A stretch of DNA of 64,000 bases from Cryptomeria japonica (GCF_030272615.1 NC_081408.1:303649450-303713449); one strand, 5' to 3'. Counted from the first letter of the stretch, positions 45,143 to 57,628 are shown. Notes: generated by a model not told the origin, from the letters alone. Numbers and translations: made by a program.

Positions 45143-45730
45143 GATCTTTTGTTTATTTTTTGGAAATTCATGTAAGATGGTGGAAGCATAGTTTACGCAC
45201 GTGGAAATATTTTTATGAATGCATGCAAAATATGAAGGAAGAGACTAGATCCATGTCTTACATTGCATAAAGCCACAGCATTGAAAACATAGAATATTAT
45301 TTTTTATTTTCAATTCACAATGAAAAAAAATAATGTCAATATTATTTGGATATATAATGAGTTTAATTTTTAATAAATATTTAGATGAATATAACAATAT
45401 GATTAAATCTATAAGTAACATAGAAATATATAAAAATGAATTAAAGAGGAAATAAGGCAACTAAAGAAGCAAATTGAATTTGATATGACCATTCAATATG
45501 GCAGAGTCACCGAGAACTATTTGTGTGTCCATGTCTTCTATACATTGTAACTTGCAAGTACATTGCAACATCACGTATAGAATATCAATGATAAAATGTG
45601 TAACTTCCAAATTTAGATCTCATGGATATAGTTTAGAGATTGTGTTGTTTATAACATTTGCATATTGCTAGCCATTTCCTTGATACTTTTGAAAATTAGA
45701 TCTGAATACTAATCACATTGCTTTTTAGAA
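45143..45730. other. No recognised feature
   Basis: AT-rich. It may hold the upstream region of the carboxypeptidase relic, but no promoter motif can be supported. Confidence 0.3.
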
Positions 45731-45900
45731 AAATCCTATTGACTCACCTTTGTATAGAAAAACCGTGCAACTGCTGGTATAAATTTATTGTACTGATGTG
45801 TCATACCTATCACTAAAGCAAAATCCTATTGACCTACCTTTGTATAGAAAAACCGTGCAACTACTAGTATAAATTTATTGTATTGATGTGTCATACCTAT
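45731..45900. repeat. 90-bp tandem duplication
   Basis: AAATCCTATTGAC...GTATAGAAAAACCGTGCAAC...TGTGTCATACCTAT at 45,731-45,810 recurs at 45,821-45,900. The second copy abuts the foldback element. Confidence 0.85.
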
Positions 45901-47650
45901 GGCAATGGCTATGCAGCGGACAAAATGGCCCGCGCATGCCATGCCTTCTCCATGGATGCCCCCCATGTCACGACTACATGGCACTGCACTGCCTTTTGTC
46001 CTCCTGCACAAACGTCGTGAATGGCCAATCACTGTCCAATCAAACCGTACACGTCCACCACCATCAATCCATCAGCTTGATAAGTTATATATTTAATTTT
46101 TTTATTTTTATTTATTTTAATATAATTGTATTATAATATATAATTATGTGATTTTAACATATATATTGTCGATAAGTTATATATTTAATTTTTTTTATTT
46201 TTTTTATTTTAATATAATTGTATTATAATATATAATTATGTGATTTTAACATATATGTAAATTTTAATAATATTATTTTTTAACTTTTTAAGATACATTA
46301 GGTAAATAACAGTTTAATTTTTTAATTATATATTTCTTTTTTTAATAATAAATTTAATTTAAAAATAAAAGTAAAAAAGTTGTAATTAAGTAAAAATATG
46401 TGTAACTAATATATAAATTTAACACATATATTAAAAAAATTATTAATATAACTTAAAAATAAAAATAAAAGTATAATATAATTAAAAAGAAGCTTTAAAA
46501 AATATAAAAATATGTGTAACTTGGTTAAATATTTTTAACTAACTTAGTTACTTAGTTCCTTTTATTTTTAGTTTAGTAAATTTTTGATATTTCTTAACTT
46601 AAATATGTGTAACTTAGTTACTTAAATATTTTTAACTAAGTAACTTAGTTACTTTTAGTTTATTTTTTAATTTTTTTTTAACTTAAATATGTGTAACTAA
46701 TCATTAATTTTAACTTACATATGTTAAAATCGCTTAATTAGTTATATATTATGGATGTTAAAATTTTACATTACTTACACATATTTAAATTTTATTTTTA
46801 AGTTATATTAATATTTTTTTAATATATATGTTTAATTTGCATATTTTGTATATTAGTTACATAGACTTAATTACACATATTTTGTAAGTGTATATTTTTA
46901 TTTTGTAACTAATATACAAAATATTCAAATTAAACATATATATTAAAAAAATATTAATATAACTTAAAAATAAAATTAAAATATGTGTAAGTAATGTAAA
47001 ATTTTAACATCCATAATATATAACTAATTAAGCAATTTTAACATATGTAAGTTAAAATTAATGATTAGTTACACATATTTAAGTTAAAAAAAATAAAAAA
47101 ATAAACTAAAAGTAACTAAGTAAGTTAGTTAAAAATATTTAAGTAACTAAGTTACACATATTTAAGTTAAGAAATATCAAAAATTTACTAAACTAAAAAT
47201 AAAAGGAACTAAGTAACTAAGTTAGTTAAAAATATTTAACCAAGTTACACATATTCTTACTTAATTACAATTTTTTTACTTTTATTTTTAAATTATATTT
47301 ATTATTAAAAAATGAAATATATAATTAAAAAATTAAACTGTTATTTACCTAATGTATTTTAAAAAGTTAAAAAATAATATTATTAAAATTTACATACATG
47401 TTAAAATCACATAATTATATATTATAATACAATTATATTAAAATAAATAAAAATAAAAAAATTAAATATATAACTTATCGAGGATTGATGGTGGTGGACG
47501 TGTACGCTTTGATTGGACAGTGATTGGCCGTTCCCGACGTTTGCGCAGGAGGACGGAAGGCAGTGCAGTGTCGTGCAGTCGTGACATGGGGGCATCCATG
47601 GAGAAGGCATGGCATGCGCGGGCCATTTTGTCCGCTGCATAGCAATTGCC
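45901..47650. mobile_element. Mutator-like foldback element, non-autonomous
   Basis: Long terminal inverted repeats start GGCAATGGCTATGCAGCGG (left) and, reverse-complemented, GGCAATTGCTATGCAGCGG (right). The first ~180 bp of each arm is GC-rich and well conserved. The arms continue as AT-rich imperfect complements nearly to the centre (about 46,862-46,904). CATACCTAT flanks it at 45,892-45,900 and 47,651-47,659, a 9-bp target duplication as made by Mutator-like transposases. The left arm is longer through an internal repeat (46,078-46,166 repeated at 46,171-46,253) and another insertion. No transposase is present. Confidence 0.85.
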
Positions 47651-47659
47651 CATACCTAT

Positions 47660-48779
47660 CACTATGACGCCTCCATTACGATAGCATATTTGAATTTTGT
47701 GATGCTTCATTCATGTCTTTGAAAATTGCCACTGCGTACCGTACAGCCATGTTTCACGTTCTTAGCTTCAGTCAATACAACCAAAAAGTCAACTGGCAAA
47801 ACGTACACCGCCAGTTACTAACTATAGCCAGATTAGTTATTCAGCATTAAAAATCACAGTCGTATGCAACCGAAAGGAAACTTGCATACGCCATTGACTG
47901 CAACATTTCAATATCTCTGCAAAGGAAACTAATGTTTGATGGTTAGTCTAAAACCGTCGATTCATTATTTTTTTTTGTCGTCTTCGGACTTTTTTCCGTC
48001 TGAAAGATCTTTGTAATGCTGGAATTCGTATTCTCTACAATTTTTTGGTTCGCTTGATTTGTTTTATGGGCCGCAGAGGTTTGCCTATGCGAAGAATCAG
48101 AATCGAGGGTTCTAACGCTTGGTAATAATTACTGCTGTAAATGTTTCTGGATTAATTATACTGTGTATAAAAGTTTACACAGTGTAATCCAGAAACATTT
48201 ACAACATTCATCATTGCTCTTAATAATTACTGTATCCTCCTCATTTTCGCTTCCTGACGATTTGTTTAGTCCACAGCCATTAGCGTAGTAATCTCCGTTA
48301 CTGCACAGCTTAAAGGAACACACCGAAAACGGGTGGGCAGGCTTGTAGAACCTTGGGAGAGATTGTCATGAAGTATACTGCGTTCTGATCACGTTCGGAT
48401 CATCTGGGTCATGTATCTATAGAGTGAATTGTAGTTAAGAGTCTTGCTATTCTTGGATTGAATTTCAAGTTTTTTCACCCGATGAAAGCCACGATTATCA
48501 AATTTCATTTCAATCTAAATGTCGCTGTTATTAAGGATATTTGGTAAACACTGGTGGGCATTTTGAATTAGGTATGTGGATTGAGAACTGTTCCAAATGG
48601 AATGACGTTGTCGTTGGACAGTACTGAGCGAAAGGCAGTGAAGATTCTTCCTGCCTTGCTTTTTGAAAATTTCTCTACCAAATCCAATTCAAATACGGCA
48701 GTTCATGGTAGGATCATTGAATGAGATTTGACTTTTCATTATAACTCGTTTCTATTTTATACGGATTTCACATGGTAAA
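47660..48779. other. No recognised gene; contains a perfect hairpin
   Basis: Non-repetitive sequence leading to the receptor kinase fragment. The 68-bp hairpin at 48,136-48,203 is listed separately. Confidence 0.3.
48136..48203. repeat. Perfect 19-bp hairpin with inner stem, between 12-bp direct repeats
   Basis: TGTAAATGTTTCTGGATTA pairs with TAATCCAGAAACATTTACA. Inside, CTGTGTA pairs with TACACAG around an 8-base loop. TAATAATTACTG occurs at 48,123-48,134 and 48,221-48,232, flanking the hairpin like a target duplication. Confidence 0.85.
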
Positions 48780-49850
48780 TTCAGAATAAGAGTGATTTGA
48801 AACAAAGTCGTGCCCAAAAAATTGACTAATTTGATCCGCGTGCACCGCCCTGTGGGAGCGTTTTATTTGACTTTAGTGATAACGTTTTAATTATGAAAGA
48901 GGCGTTTGGGCGTACATATTCATCTTGTGTAAGGCCATAACTATGAGAAATCTTAAGTAAATTTAAGTATTCAATTTGAAGCCGTCATAGTCCACTCCAA
49001 ACATAACGTTTTCCCACGCGTTGATTTAGGATCGAGTTTTCCTAAGTGGCCGTGGTCACACTATTATAGTACACGCAAATATGATAGTTAAGTACACTCT
49101 CAATCAGAAAATAAGAATTTTCTAGATTATAATAGATTTTTGAATTCAATTGTCAAATATAAAAAAAAAACCGTTGAAAGAGAAAAAACTTGATGATAGT
49201 TTACGAATTACCCGAAATATTAGTACAATTTTTTTTAACAGAATTGAATCTAAAAATCTATTAGAATCCACAACATGTGCAAATCTCATAAATTTAAAAA
49301 TTTCTGTTTGTACGGTGGCTGAGCGAGTAAGTATGACCGGAGATTAGAGTTCTTTCAGACATCACGTTTACAATAGCAACGGAATTTAAAATATTTTGTT
49401 TGAACTTTGAAGAGTTCATAGTATAAACACTACTTTCATTGAATCCACCTAAAGATTTCTTTTACTTTTAGTTCGGGACCCCATCCCCGCCAAAATATTA
49501 AAAAACAAAAAGAATTTATAAACATGGCAAAAGCATTGCCACAGACTCTGGTACTTTGTAACCATTGCAGTCGCGTAATTATTCATTTCAGTTAGAATTT
49601 TGAAGCTTCTGTCATGGGCAGCCACACGAAATACAATTTACAGGTTCCTTCTGCATTTTTTTCTGCCTTGTTGTCTACTGCTGCTGCTCTTTTCCACAAC
49701 TCAATGATGCTGCTGCAACCACTGATCCGAAAGAAGGTGAAGCCTCCCTTTAAATTGGTTTCTCAAACTAAATTGGCAGGGATTCATTACAGAATAAATA
49801 ATGTGTTTTAGCTTGTTTGTTCATGGTGTTTATAGTTGAGGCACTCAAAG
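48780..49850 (+). repeat. Duplicated block, copy 1 (5' region and exon 1 of a receptor kinase gene)
   Basis: Matches 54,110-55,175 in pieces: TTTAGTGATAA, AATTATGAAAGAG, TAGCAACGGAATTTAAAATA and the exon-1 sequence occur in the same order in both. Copy 2 is more AT-rich and has indels. Confidence 0.75.
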
Positions 49851-50690
49851 TAATTGCCAGCAAAATGAAGATTTCGAATTGGGACTTTAGTTTGGATCCG
49901 TGCAAAAATGACGATTCAAACTGGTATACTCTTGACGACGCACTCGGGCCGCGTGGGGTCATGTGCAACTGTGAATTTGAGAAAAATACCACTTGCCATG
50001 CCGTTAAGCTGTAGGCACCTCTCGCCTTTAAAATCATGTTAGTTTATTCATTAGAGTTATGTAACGAGATACACATTTTTCTTGATATATTGCAGAATAG
50101 TGGTGTATGAAGAACTGATAGGGATTATTCCCCCTGAATTGGCTAATCTTACCTACTTGCAAAGCATGTAAGTACGACTTAAAGATTTTCAAACGTTTGT
50201 CCTTCCTGTCAAGTTAAATCAACTAGATTTTGTAAAACAAGGTGTAATTTACTGAATTTTAGTAACTCTTAAATAGCGACCTGAGATTCAATTATCTGAG
50301 TGGATCGATTCCTGCAACTATAGGCTCATTATCGCGCCTTGAATATATGTAAGCGAGCAAGAGCCTTTTCCCATATAAATTGTGCATTATTATTTTCTTG
50401 TTCAAGATGTTTTAGGTGTCAATAATTTAAGTTGTGATTTGCATGTTATAACAGGTCGCTTGTGCAAAATCGTTTAACTGGTCAAATTCCGAAGGAATTG
50501 GGGAACCTTACTAAGCTGATATCTCTGTAATCTTACCATCTATCGCTTAGATTGAATTTAGTCGCATATTAATATTGATTTCGATGAAATAAATGTGTTT
50601 TGTGTGTATCCGGTGCAGGAGTTTTGAGATGAATAGCTTATCTGGAACGCTGCCGCCAGAGCTTGGGAAGTTGACAAATCTGGAACGATT
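49614..50690 (+). pseudogene. 5' fragment of an LRR receptor-like kinase gene (LRR VIII-2 type), six exons
   Basis: Exons: 49,614-49,736 (signal peptide), 49,836-50,010 (VEALKVIASKMKISNWDFSL, CNCEFEKNTTCHAVKL), then four LRR exons of exactly 72 nt each at 50,096-50,167, 50,277-50,348, 50,455-50,526 and 50,619-50,690. All introns have GT...AG and phases agree. LRRs include GIIPPELANLTYL, GSIPATIGSLSRL, GQIPKELGNLTKL and GTLPPELGKLTNL. In plants this architecture precedes a malectin-like domain, a transmembrane segment and a kinase, none of which follow here. Exon 1 is 123 nt, one base shorter than the 124-nt copy at 54,920, so the signal peptide frame does not join exon 2. Probably a truncated pseudogene. 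Confidence 0.85.
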
Positions 50691-51285
50691 GTAAGTTCAT
50701 GTTTGTGCTATCCTTGATGGACTCCGAACTTTTTAGTTTTTTTTGTATTTGGACTCTGCTATCCATCCCGGCCTCTAATTTTTGTTTATTTTCACTATTA
50801 ATTTTGAACTGTATGCATTTTTAACTCATAGTCTAAATTTTGTTTATTAGATCTATGAGCAGGCTTAAGGGAGACGGACTCTATAAAAAATTAAAAATGG
50901 CTACTCTTCTAGAGGGTCAAGTCTGTAATAAATTTATATTAACTACGATGAGTCTGATTACATATTTTAGTCTATATGTAGTCTATATTAACAGAACTGT
51001 AAACTATATTAAGAAATCAAACTACATACAATTGAAAGAGCAACATGCTAAAACGTTGCTGCTGAAGAAATAGCTACAGCAGGCATCAGACTAAAACAGT
51101 AATAACTAAAACAATAATGACTGCTGTAGAAACAGCTTCAGTAGGCAAATACATAGCTCAAATACACAGGAAATCCTTGAAAGCCAACTCCACTAAAATG
51201 CCAAGCATAACAGTTACGTGAGGTCTCATGAAAGTAAGAGTATAACCACACAAAATAACCTTTTTGCTACCAAAAAATTTGGAGT
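50691..51285. other. No recognised feature after the last LRR exon
   Basis: Begins as an intron (GTAAGT at 50,691). No next LRR exon was found. TTTATTAG at 50,844-50,851 is an acceptor-like site, but what follows does not read as an LRR. Confidence 0.4.
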
Positions 51286-52320
51286 CTATAGCAGCAGCAA
51301 TTGTAAAGAAATCATAGAAATCAGCAAAGAAGACTCCTTAGCTGTCTTTATAAATTTCTTCCCAGCTGGGGCAGGCACCACAAACCAATATTCGTCAATA
51401 ACAATGAACAACTGAAGGAAAAAACCGCTGTCATTATTGTCCTCCATTGTCATCAGATCAAGATTGTCTGCAAAAAGTTGCTGAGTGGAGCTTAAGAGCC
51501 TGTAGAGTGCACTTTGAGATACAAAGTTCTGAGACGAAACAGAATTTGAAAGCATGTCATTAGCCTCTGCATGAGATTTCTACCACAAAAACCCAGTGTC
51601 GTCAGATGAGAGCAATCCTCGTCTGTAGGCAGAAGGAAGTACATAATGGTGCATATCTTTCCATGCCCAAGAAGAAATTCCATTAGGTTTCTGCAGATTG
51701 TTTTCAAACTTTTTAATTTGCTATTGAATCTCATTCAGACTTTTAAAAAGATCTGGGCTCAAACTAGGCGTAGTTCGTAAAACCTAGATGTGGATGGAAA
51801 GGTCCAAACACACCATGTGAATTTAAATGTACAAGGGGAGAAAGGAATGAGAGAAAACATCCAGGCAACGAAACCTCCAGTCTTACCGTAGACATAGTAT
51901 TACTTCGACTTCCTCCTCATTAGTCTTCGAACTCGGTTGGAGTGCAAAAGACTAGTCAACAGTATCTTCATTGGAGACCCCTGTAATGGATTTGAGGAAT
52001 TCCACAACGCGCGCGATAATGCTGCTCAGCCACAGTTTCCCCCATAGCTTCAATCATGAATGGCACAAGGGGCATTGTAGTTGGGGTGCACAACAGGCCA
52101 AACCCCAGGTCCACTTAGAAAACCAAGCCCCACAACAGCCTGCTCTACAACAGATTTCAGACCCACATGCCATTTAGGCTTAATGAGAACCTCGACAATC
52201 TTCTTCACAGCGTCTTTACCTTCTCCTAGGTCTTGCATGATTACCACAAACTGACAGGCACCAATAGAATTGACTCTATATCTGTTTCAACCTTCATGAA
52301 AGCTTTTCCTAATGCCATCT
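51286..52320 (-). pseudogene. Unrecognised minus-strand gene relic
   Basis: Minus-strand reading with long coherent runs: VVIMQDLGEGKDAVKKIVEV, LIKPKWHVGLKSVVEQAVVG, LGFLSGPGVWPVVHPNY (52,247-52,050), then after a gap KFENNLQKPNGISSWAWKDM, HHYVLPSAYRRGLLSSDDTG, FLW, SQSALYRLLSSTQQLF and FLQLFIVIDEYWFVVPAPAG (51,730-51,350). Codon usage and aligned frames suggest a real former gene, possibly with introns. In-frame stops are at about 51,742 and 51,580, and others lie between the blocks. I do not recognise the family. Part of it is tandemly duplicated at 52,349-52,518. Confidence 0.4.
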
Positions 52321-52518
52321 TTATCAATTCGAGAACCATGGAGAAATTTAATGAGAAACTCGACAATCTTCTTCACAGCGTCTTTAGCTTCTCCTAGGTG
52401 TTGTATGATTACCACAAACTGATAGGCAATAATAGAATTGACTCTATACCTGTTTCAACCTTCACGAAAGCTTTTCCCAATGCCATCTTTATCAATTGAA
52501 GAACCATGGAGAAATCGG
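52180..52518. repeat. 169-bp tandem duplication
   Basis: AATGAGAACCTCGACAATC...CATGGAGAAATTT (52,180-52,348) is repeated as AATGAGAAACTCGACAATC...CATGGAGAAATCG (52,349-52,518) with about ten differences. Confidence 0.9.
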
Positions 52519-54109
52519 TTTTAAATATGTAATTGTTATTAAGTTGGTCTAGTGGTGAAAAACTTATTTACCTCAAGATATATATGACTTACTTTCAAGT
52601 TAGCTAACTACTTCTTCACAAAATACTATTAAATTTCCATTTATTAAATTTCTTCCACCCTAAATATATCTATAATTATGAGAGAACAACCATCAACTAT
52701 TATTTTCTTAATCCTAAGCTTTAAACTTTCTTGAATCTTTGCTTCATTATTTGTTTGAATAGGGAGAGGGATGCACACCTTGCCTATTTTATCACATTTG
52801 TGATTTTTAAATATATATCTACTCTTGGATTGTCCCAAAATATCTTTGAAAGCCCTACTAAAATTCATCTTTATCAATCTTTCCTCTAAAAGAGTCCAAA
52901 TAGCTCCCAACCTCTGAATAGAGCTAGGATTAACCCTAAAAGCTCATGTACTTATTTTTAAGGTGGGGCTATGAACTTTGTTTATGTTGCTATTTAATAT
53001 GTAGTAAAAGAGTTTTATGTTTTCATTTATAAATTCTTTTAATTAATTTTGAAAGGTTGTCATTGGATTTTGGATTAAATTTTCGCTAATATTAATAGAT
53101 TTAAATTTAAATTTTTAAATTTAATTAAAAAAATTATTGATAGTTATTGGTATTAGTATATTTTAAGTTGAATTTTGGTTTTTAATAAATAGATTTTAGA
53201 TTAATTTTTGTCTTTTAATGTTGGATTTTAGATTGGATTTTAAGTTTTTATTAATTTTAAATTTATTTTTGATCTCAAAGAGCTATTTTTTGAAGGAGGT
53301 TATAGATTATATACTTTGGTGCACCCCTTGTTACCATGAAGATGAGTAGAATTAGGTATGGGTTCCAACTTACCATTCTATTCATTTTTAGTTTCTTCAA
53401 TCTCTTTTTTTGGCTTGTCTTCTCTTTAGTGGGATGGTAAGAGTAAGTCAAGATATTTTTTTCATGCTAGTTCTATTGTTGGATCTCTTGTTGAATTTTC
53501 TCAACCAATCAAAACCAGTTAGTTGGCTCTGGTTCAAAGCTCATACCATCCTACTGACCCATGTTGTAATTTTTGAGCTATTCACACCTCTTGCTACTCT
53601 AACTTGCTTTGTTATGACTGCTACTTGTGCCTCTCCTATCTCCTCCTTTGTATGTTGATGGAATTGTTGGATAGACTATGATCTTATCCATGGTTTCAAT
53701 TGATTAATATAATAGACCTCAACCTTGATATGGATATGGTTCAAACTTGGAGGCTTTGAATAAATTATGGATGTTAGGGAATAAAGGCCATTGCATGTCC
53801 TAAAGGTCCATACTTAGCCTAATGAATAAGAGAACTTCCATGTCCACTAAAAGGCGAAAGTTAGAGGTAGTGTGGAAAAAATAGATCAACTATGTGACTT
53901 TTGTCCTCTCCTTCCTCTTTCCCAAATGTTCTCTGCCTCTTGTTAGGGAATGGTGTTTGGATGTATCTAAAGGCTCATGACTAATAATGCAAAGAACATT
54001 ACAAACAGTAATGTTGGCCTAATTCATTATTAAAATGATTTGAAAGTGGACAATATTTTTTGTTTTACTTGAAAATTGAGAATTTTTTTCATTATCCGCT
54101 AATCTTATT
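52519..54109. other. No recognised feature
   Basis: AT-rich. A plus-strand frame at 53,410-53,658 is hydrophobic but shows no motif. TTTTAGATTGG/TTTTAGATTAAT words recur around 53,080-53,240. Confidence 0.3.
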
Positions 54110-55175
54110 ATGTAAGCTTGGGAAAAAAGTCATAGTCATGCCAAAAAAATGACTAATTTAATCTGTGAGTATTGTTGAGTGGGAGCATTTTAGTAGATTT
54201 TAGTGATAATATAATCATTTTGTCGAAGTATTGCTTAATTATGAAAGAGACATTTGGGTGCACATATACATCTTGTATATGGGTAGAGAATGAGATCTCA
54301 CCAAATCCATAATTATGAAAATTCTTAATTAAATTTAAGTATTTTAGTCTCCACATATTCTAAATGATACCCACATAACTAAATGATACATTGGATTTTG
54401 ACTTTTTTTCTGGTTGTCTTTGCATGCGACTTAACTGCTTATAGCTATTTTTTTAGCTTATTGGTAGTAACAATGCATCTTATGGGATCCATTATGTACT
54501 CAAGGGTCAAAAAGTACACATTTCAAAGTGTTCCCTGGTATTTACTTAAAGATGCCCTAATAACTGTGCACTTGAAAATACTTATGCATAAAAGCTTTAC
54601 TATGAATAACAATAAAAGTGCATAAAGGAGCTCATTATGATCCAAAAATGCTAAAATAAAGGATGACTATTAATATATGTGAAATATATTGATGAGTTTT
54701 TAATTAACGTTTGTTTACATTAGCAACGGAATTTAAAATATTGTTTAACTTTGAAGAGTTTATATTATAAAAAACTGCTGTTTTTTGAACTTTTAGTTCC
54801 GGACACCAGCTCACCCCACCGAAACATAAAGAATTTATACATTTCCACAAAGTATGGCATTCTGTAACCGTTGTAGTCGCGTAATTATTCATTTCAGCTT
54901 GAATTTTGAAGCTTCTGTCATGGGCAGCCACACGAAATGTAATTCTCAGGTCCCCTCTGCAATTTTCTTCTGCCTTATTGTCTACCACTGCCGCTCTTTA
55001 CCCCAAATCAGTGAAGCTGCTGCAACCGCTGATCAGAAAGAAGGTGAAACCTTATTTTAAATTGGTTACTCAATCTAATGTAGTAGGGACTCATTACAGG
55101 ATAAATAATTTATTTTAGCTTGTTTGTTTGTGGTGTTTATAATTGAGACATCATTTGCCTTTAAAATTACAGGTG
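54110..55175 (+). repeat. Duplicated block, copy 2 (receptor kinase 5' end)
   Basis: Shares order and sequence with 48,780-49,850. In this copy the exon-2 acceptor TTTATAG reads TTTATAA, and exon 2 is deleted. The sequence jumps from TTGAGACATC to TTTGCCTTTAAAAT, which in copy 1 lies after exon 2. Confidence 0.75.
54920..55043 (+). pseudogene. Isolated exon 1 (signal peptide) of a second LRR receptor kinase copy
   Basis: ATG at 54,920, 41 open codons (MGSHTKCN, SAIFFCLIVYHCRSLP, EAAATADQKE) then a GT donor at 55,044. The frame is intact here, unlike the copy at 49,614. The following exons are missing, and the next acceptor is mutated, so it cannot make a receptor. Confidence 0.75.
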
Positions 55176-56999
55176 TATTTTTAACAAAATCAGAAGATAC
55201 CTTTTCGATTTGTTCTAGTTTTCTTTTTATTCGTGGTGTTTGGTTTTACATCTTGCTGTTTGGGAGACTCCACATTCTTTCCCGATCGTGTCATTAACCT
55301 AGCTTTGACAAAGTGTTTCGCTGTTTATGAATATTTTCCTTGTTCTGCTCTAGTTGCATAGGATTATTTTCATCTTTTCTTGGCCTTTTGTTTGCTAGAT
55401 GACCCTTATTCAAGGGTTGCATTGGCAGTCTTGGCAAGTTGGCATTGGAATCTTCAAGGATGGCCAAAGTATTCCTGTTTGTGTCTATAATTCATCAGGT
55501 TATTGGGTGAAAGTTTTGTTTGATAGAGTTGAATCATGTGAGGAAGCTGCCAGGCATAGAAAGTGTCTTGTAGTCATTGAAGCATTTGTATTTTGAAAGT
55601 ATGTTGTAATGATAAAAAAGGTTAATAATGGCTTTCATTAAATCTTGTCGTCTCCATATTGCAAAAGTTTCTATTAATATGAATTTGTCTGCTAATTTAG
55701 GTAGTTTTTAAATAAACCACCTAGGCTAGACTGCATTACTTTTTAATTTCTTGCAATATTCAGTAGGGGTTCTCATCCCCAACCAAAGCTAGTGTTGGCT
55801 TTTGAAAGTTTGTCCGTCTTCATGCCCTTCTTACGCTATGTTTATGCCCTTAATCAATTTGTAATGCATTCTCCTTTGTGGTGGCGAAACTCCTAGCAAT
55901 CACCTTTAGTTTGGTTGTTGGCCCCGATTTAGTTGTTATCCCCCCAATCATAGCTCTTTGTGGCAGCCTACTCTCATGCTTACTAGTAGCATTCTCTAGA
56001 ATGCATGCTTTGCTAGCCCTCAATTCCCTCACATAGTCATATGCGTACCATTGCCATGCATTGCTCTGTCCTAGTGGTCAATTCTTTTTTGCCCTAGCAT
56101 GGGTTTAGCCATTGTGTGTTCTATTGTTGCATGGATTCCTTGATGGGCTTGGCTCTTTTGTGGCATGTGTTCATTGGTTGATGTAGAGTCTTGTGTGACA
56201 ACTTGGCTCTATGATGATGCCATATATCTATCTCATGTGGCATCAATATTGGTAGGATCCATCTTTTGTATCCATGGGTATATTGTCCTAGGGTGAATTG
56301 CATGGATTTCTCTATGAACGTTGACTCATGATGTGTCACCTTGATGGTAGTGGTAGACCAAATATTATCATGGTGGCTATGCATGGTATGGTGGCAATAT
56401 ACCATTGATTCTTGTGGTGTTTACATGTAATTATGGTGGCCTCATGACATGTGGTCATAGCAACAAGACCTTTTAATGACACCTTTGCTCCAATGAATTG
56501 TGGTTGCATGGTGTATTTTACTTGGTAGTGGCCAAACGATCCTTGATAAGCAATTCATAAAGTGTACTCCTTTGTTTATGGGCCGAGAGCTAGCCTTTTG
56601 GGGCATTGGCCCACCATGTGGATAGTGGAGATCATCTTGATGTATGAATGTGTTAATACCCATGCCAATGTGCTATTTAAGTCAATTGTGCTTGTCATGT
56701 CTATGGTTTCTAAATAATTTCATTTATTTGATCCTTGGTTGTGTGATCAAGCTTGTTGGTGAGTTGTGAGGGTGTTGCAAGTGCATGAAGAGACTTGCTA
56801 AACACTTGAAGGTCATTTACTATATGAAATAGGGTATCTCTTTTGTTTTGGCAAGTGGTTTCATTGTTTCTTCTTGTTGGCATTTATTTCTTCACATGGA
56901 CTAGGTAAGTGTGAGGTGTAGTGTGAGACCAAGATGAAATTTAGAAGTACCTAACAATGTTGAAAGTGTTCCCTCTAGATGTTTTCCTTACTCTTTTAT
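55176..56999. other. No recognised feature
   Basis: Short ORFs on both strands, including 55,399-55,596 plus (65 codons), without known motifs. The stretch 56,100-56,900 is rich in TGG/ATG words and may be old retroelement sequence. Confidence 0.3.
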
Positions 57000-57628
57000 C
57001 TCTTATTCAGGTTCACATTCTTCAATTTCTAGCTTTGGTTCTTCCTCCTTTGATTCTTCATCAAGAATTACATTCTATATAATGTATTCAACCTTTTCCC
57101 AAGCATCAATGCCCAGATTCCCATTGTTTTCCTACATGAAAAACATAATTTGTTTTGATGGGGCCCAGTTTTGGTCACCTCAACAAACTACTCTTTTGTG
57201 GTAATGTTTTTTGGTGAGGAAACCCTTTTTGAAAAGGTTTCTTTTATTGCCCTATAGGAGTGGTTTGCTAATAGAAGTTATTGTTGGCAACTGAAGTTTC
57301 TAGTTTCAAAGTTCTTTTAATAGCCTCATGAAGGGTCAATGGGTCAATTGCCTTAAGCAAACCCCTAAGATATCCAATTAACCTTACAATGAAAAGGAAA
57401 ATTAATCTTCTTTTAAAACATCAAGCACCATATTGATAATATTTGGAATTCTTCCACGTATTTCTCCATTGATTTCTCTTGCTTTAACTGGCCAACTCTC
57501 CAAAATGAACTTTAGGATCCTTTCCATAAAATAGAAACCTTTCAATCAACTTTTTGCAAAATTCATCATATGTGCCAATCAAACTATTACTTTGGTTAAC
57601 CAATCCATGGTACCACCATTCATGCAAG
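57000..57628 (-). pseudogene. Chromovirus-type gag fragment
   Basis: Minus strand, from about 57,625 down: HEWWYHGLVNQSNS, YDEFCKKLIERFYFMERILK. These match in order the gag at 36,600-36,430 (HEWWHHG...DFIENLIDRFDRKDP). Further down, a decayed knuckle region and an acidic stretch (ILDEESKEEEP) correspond to the gag-protease link. It breaks off at 57,628 against TGTCAAGCCCC. Confidence 0.65.

Noticed and set aside
48572-48707. Possible 136-nt exon with AG acceptor and GT donor upstream of the receptor kinase fragment
   Set aside because: The frame is open for only about 50 codons, the product is not recognised, and splice-like dinucleotides are common.
54383-54625. Plus-strand 80-codon hydrophobic frame
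   Set aside because: It lies inside the decayed promoter-side duplicate of the receptor kinase gene and has no motif.
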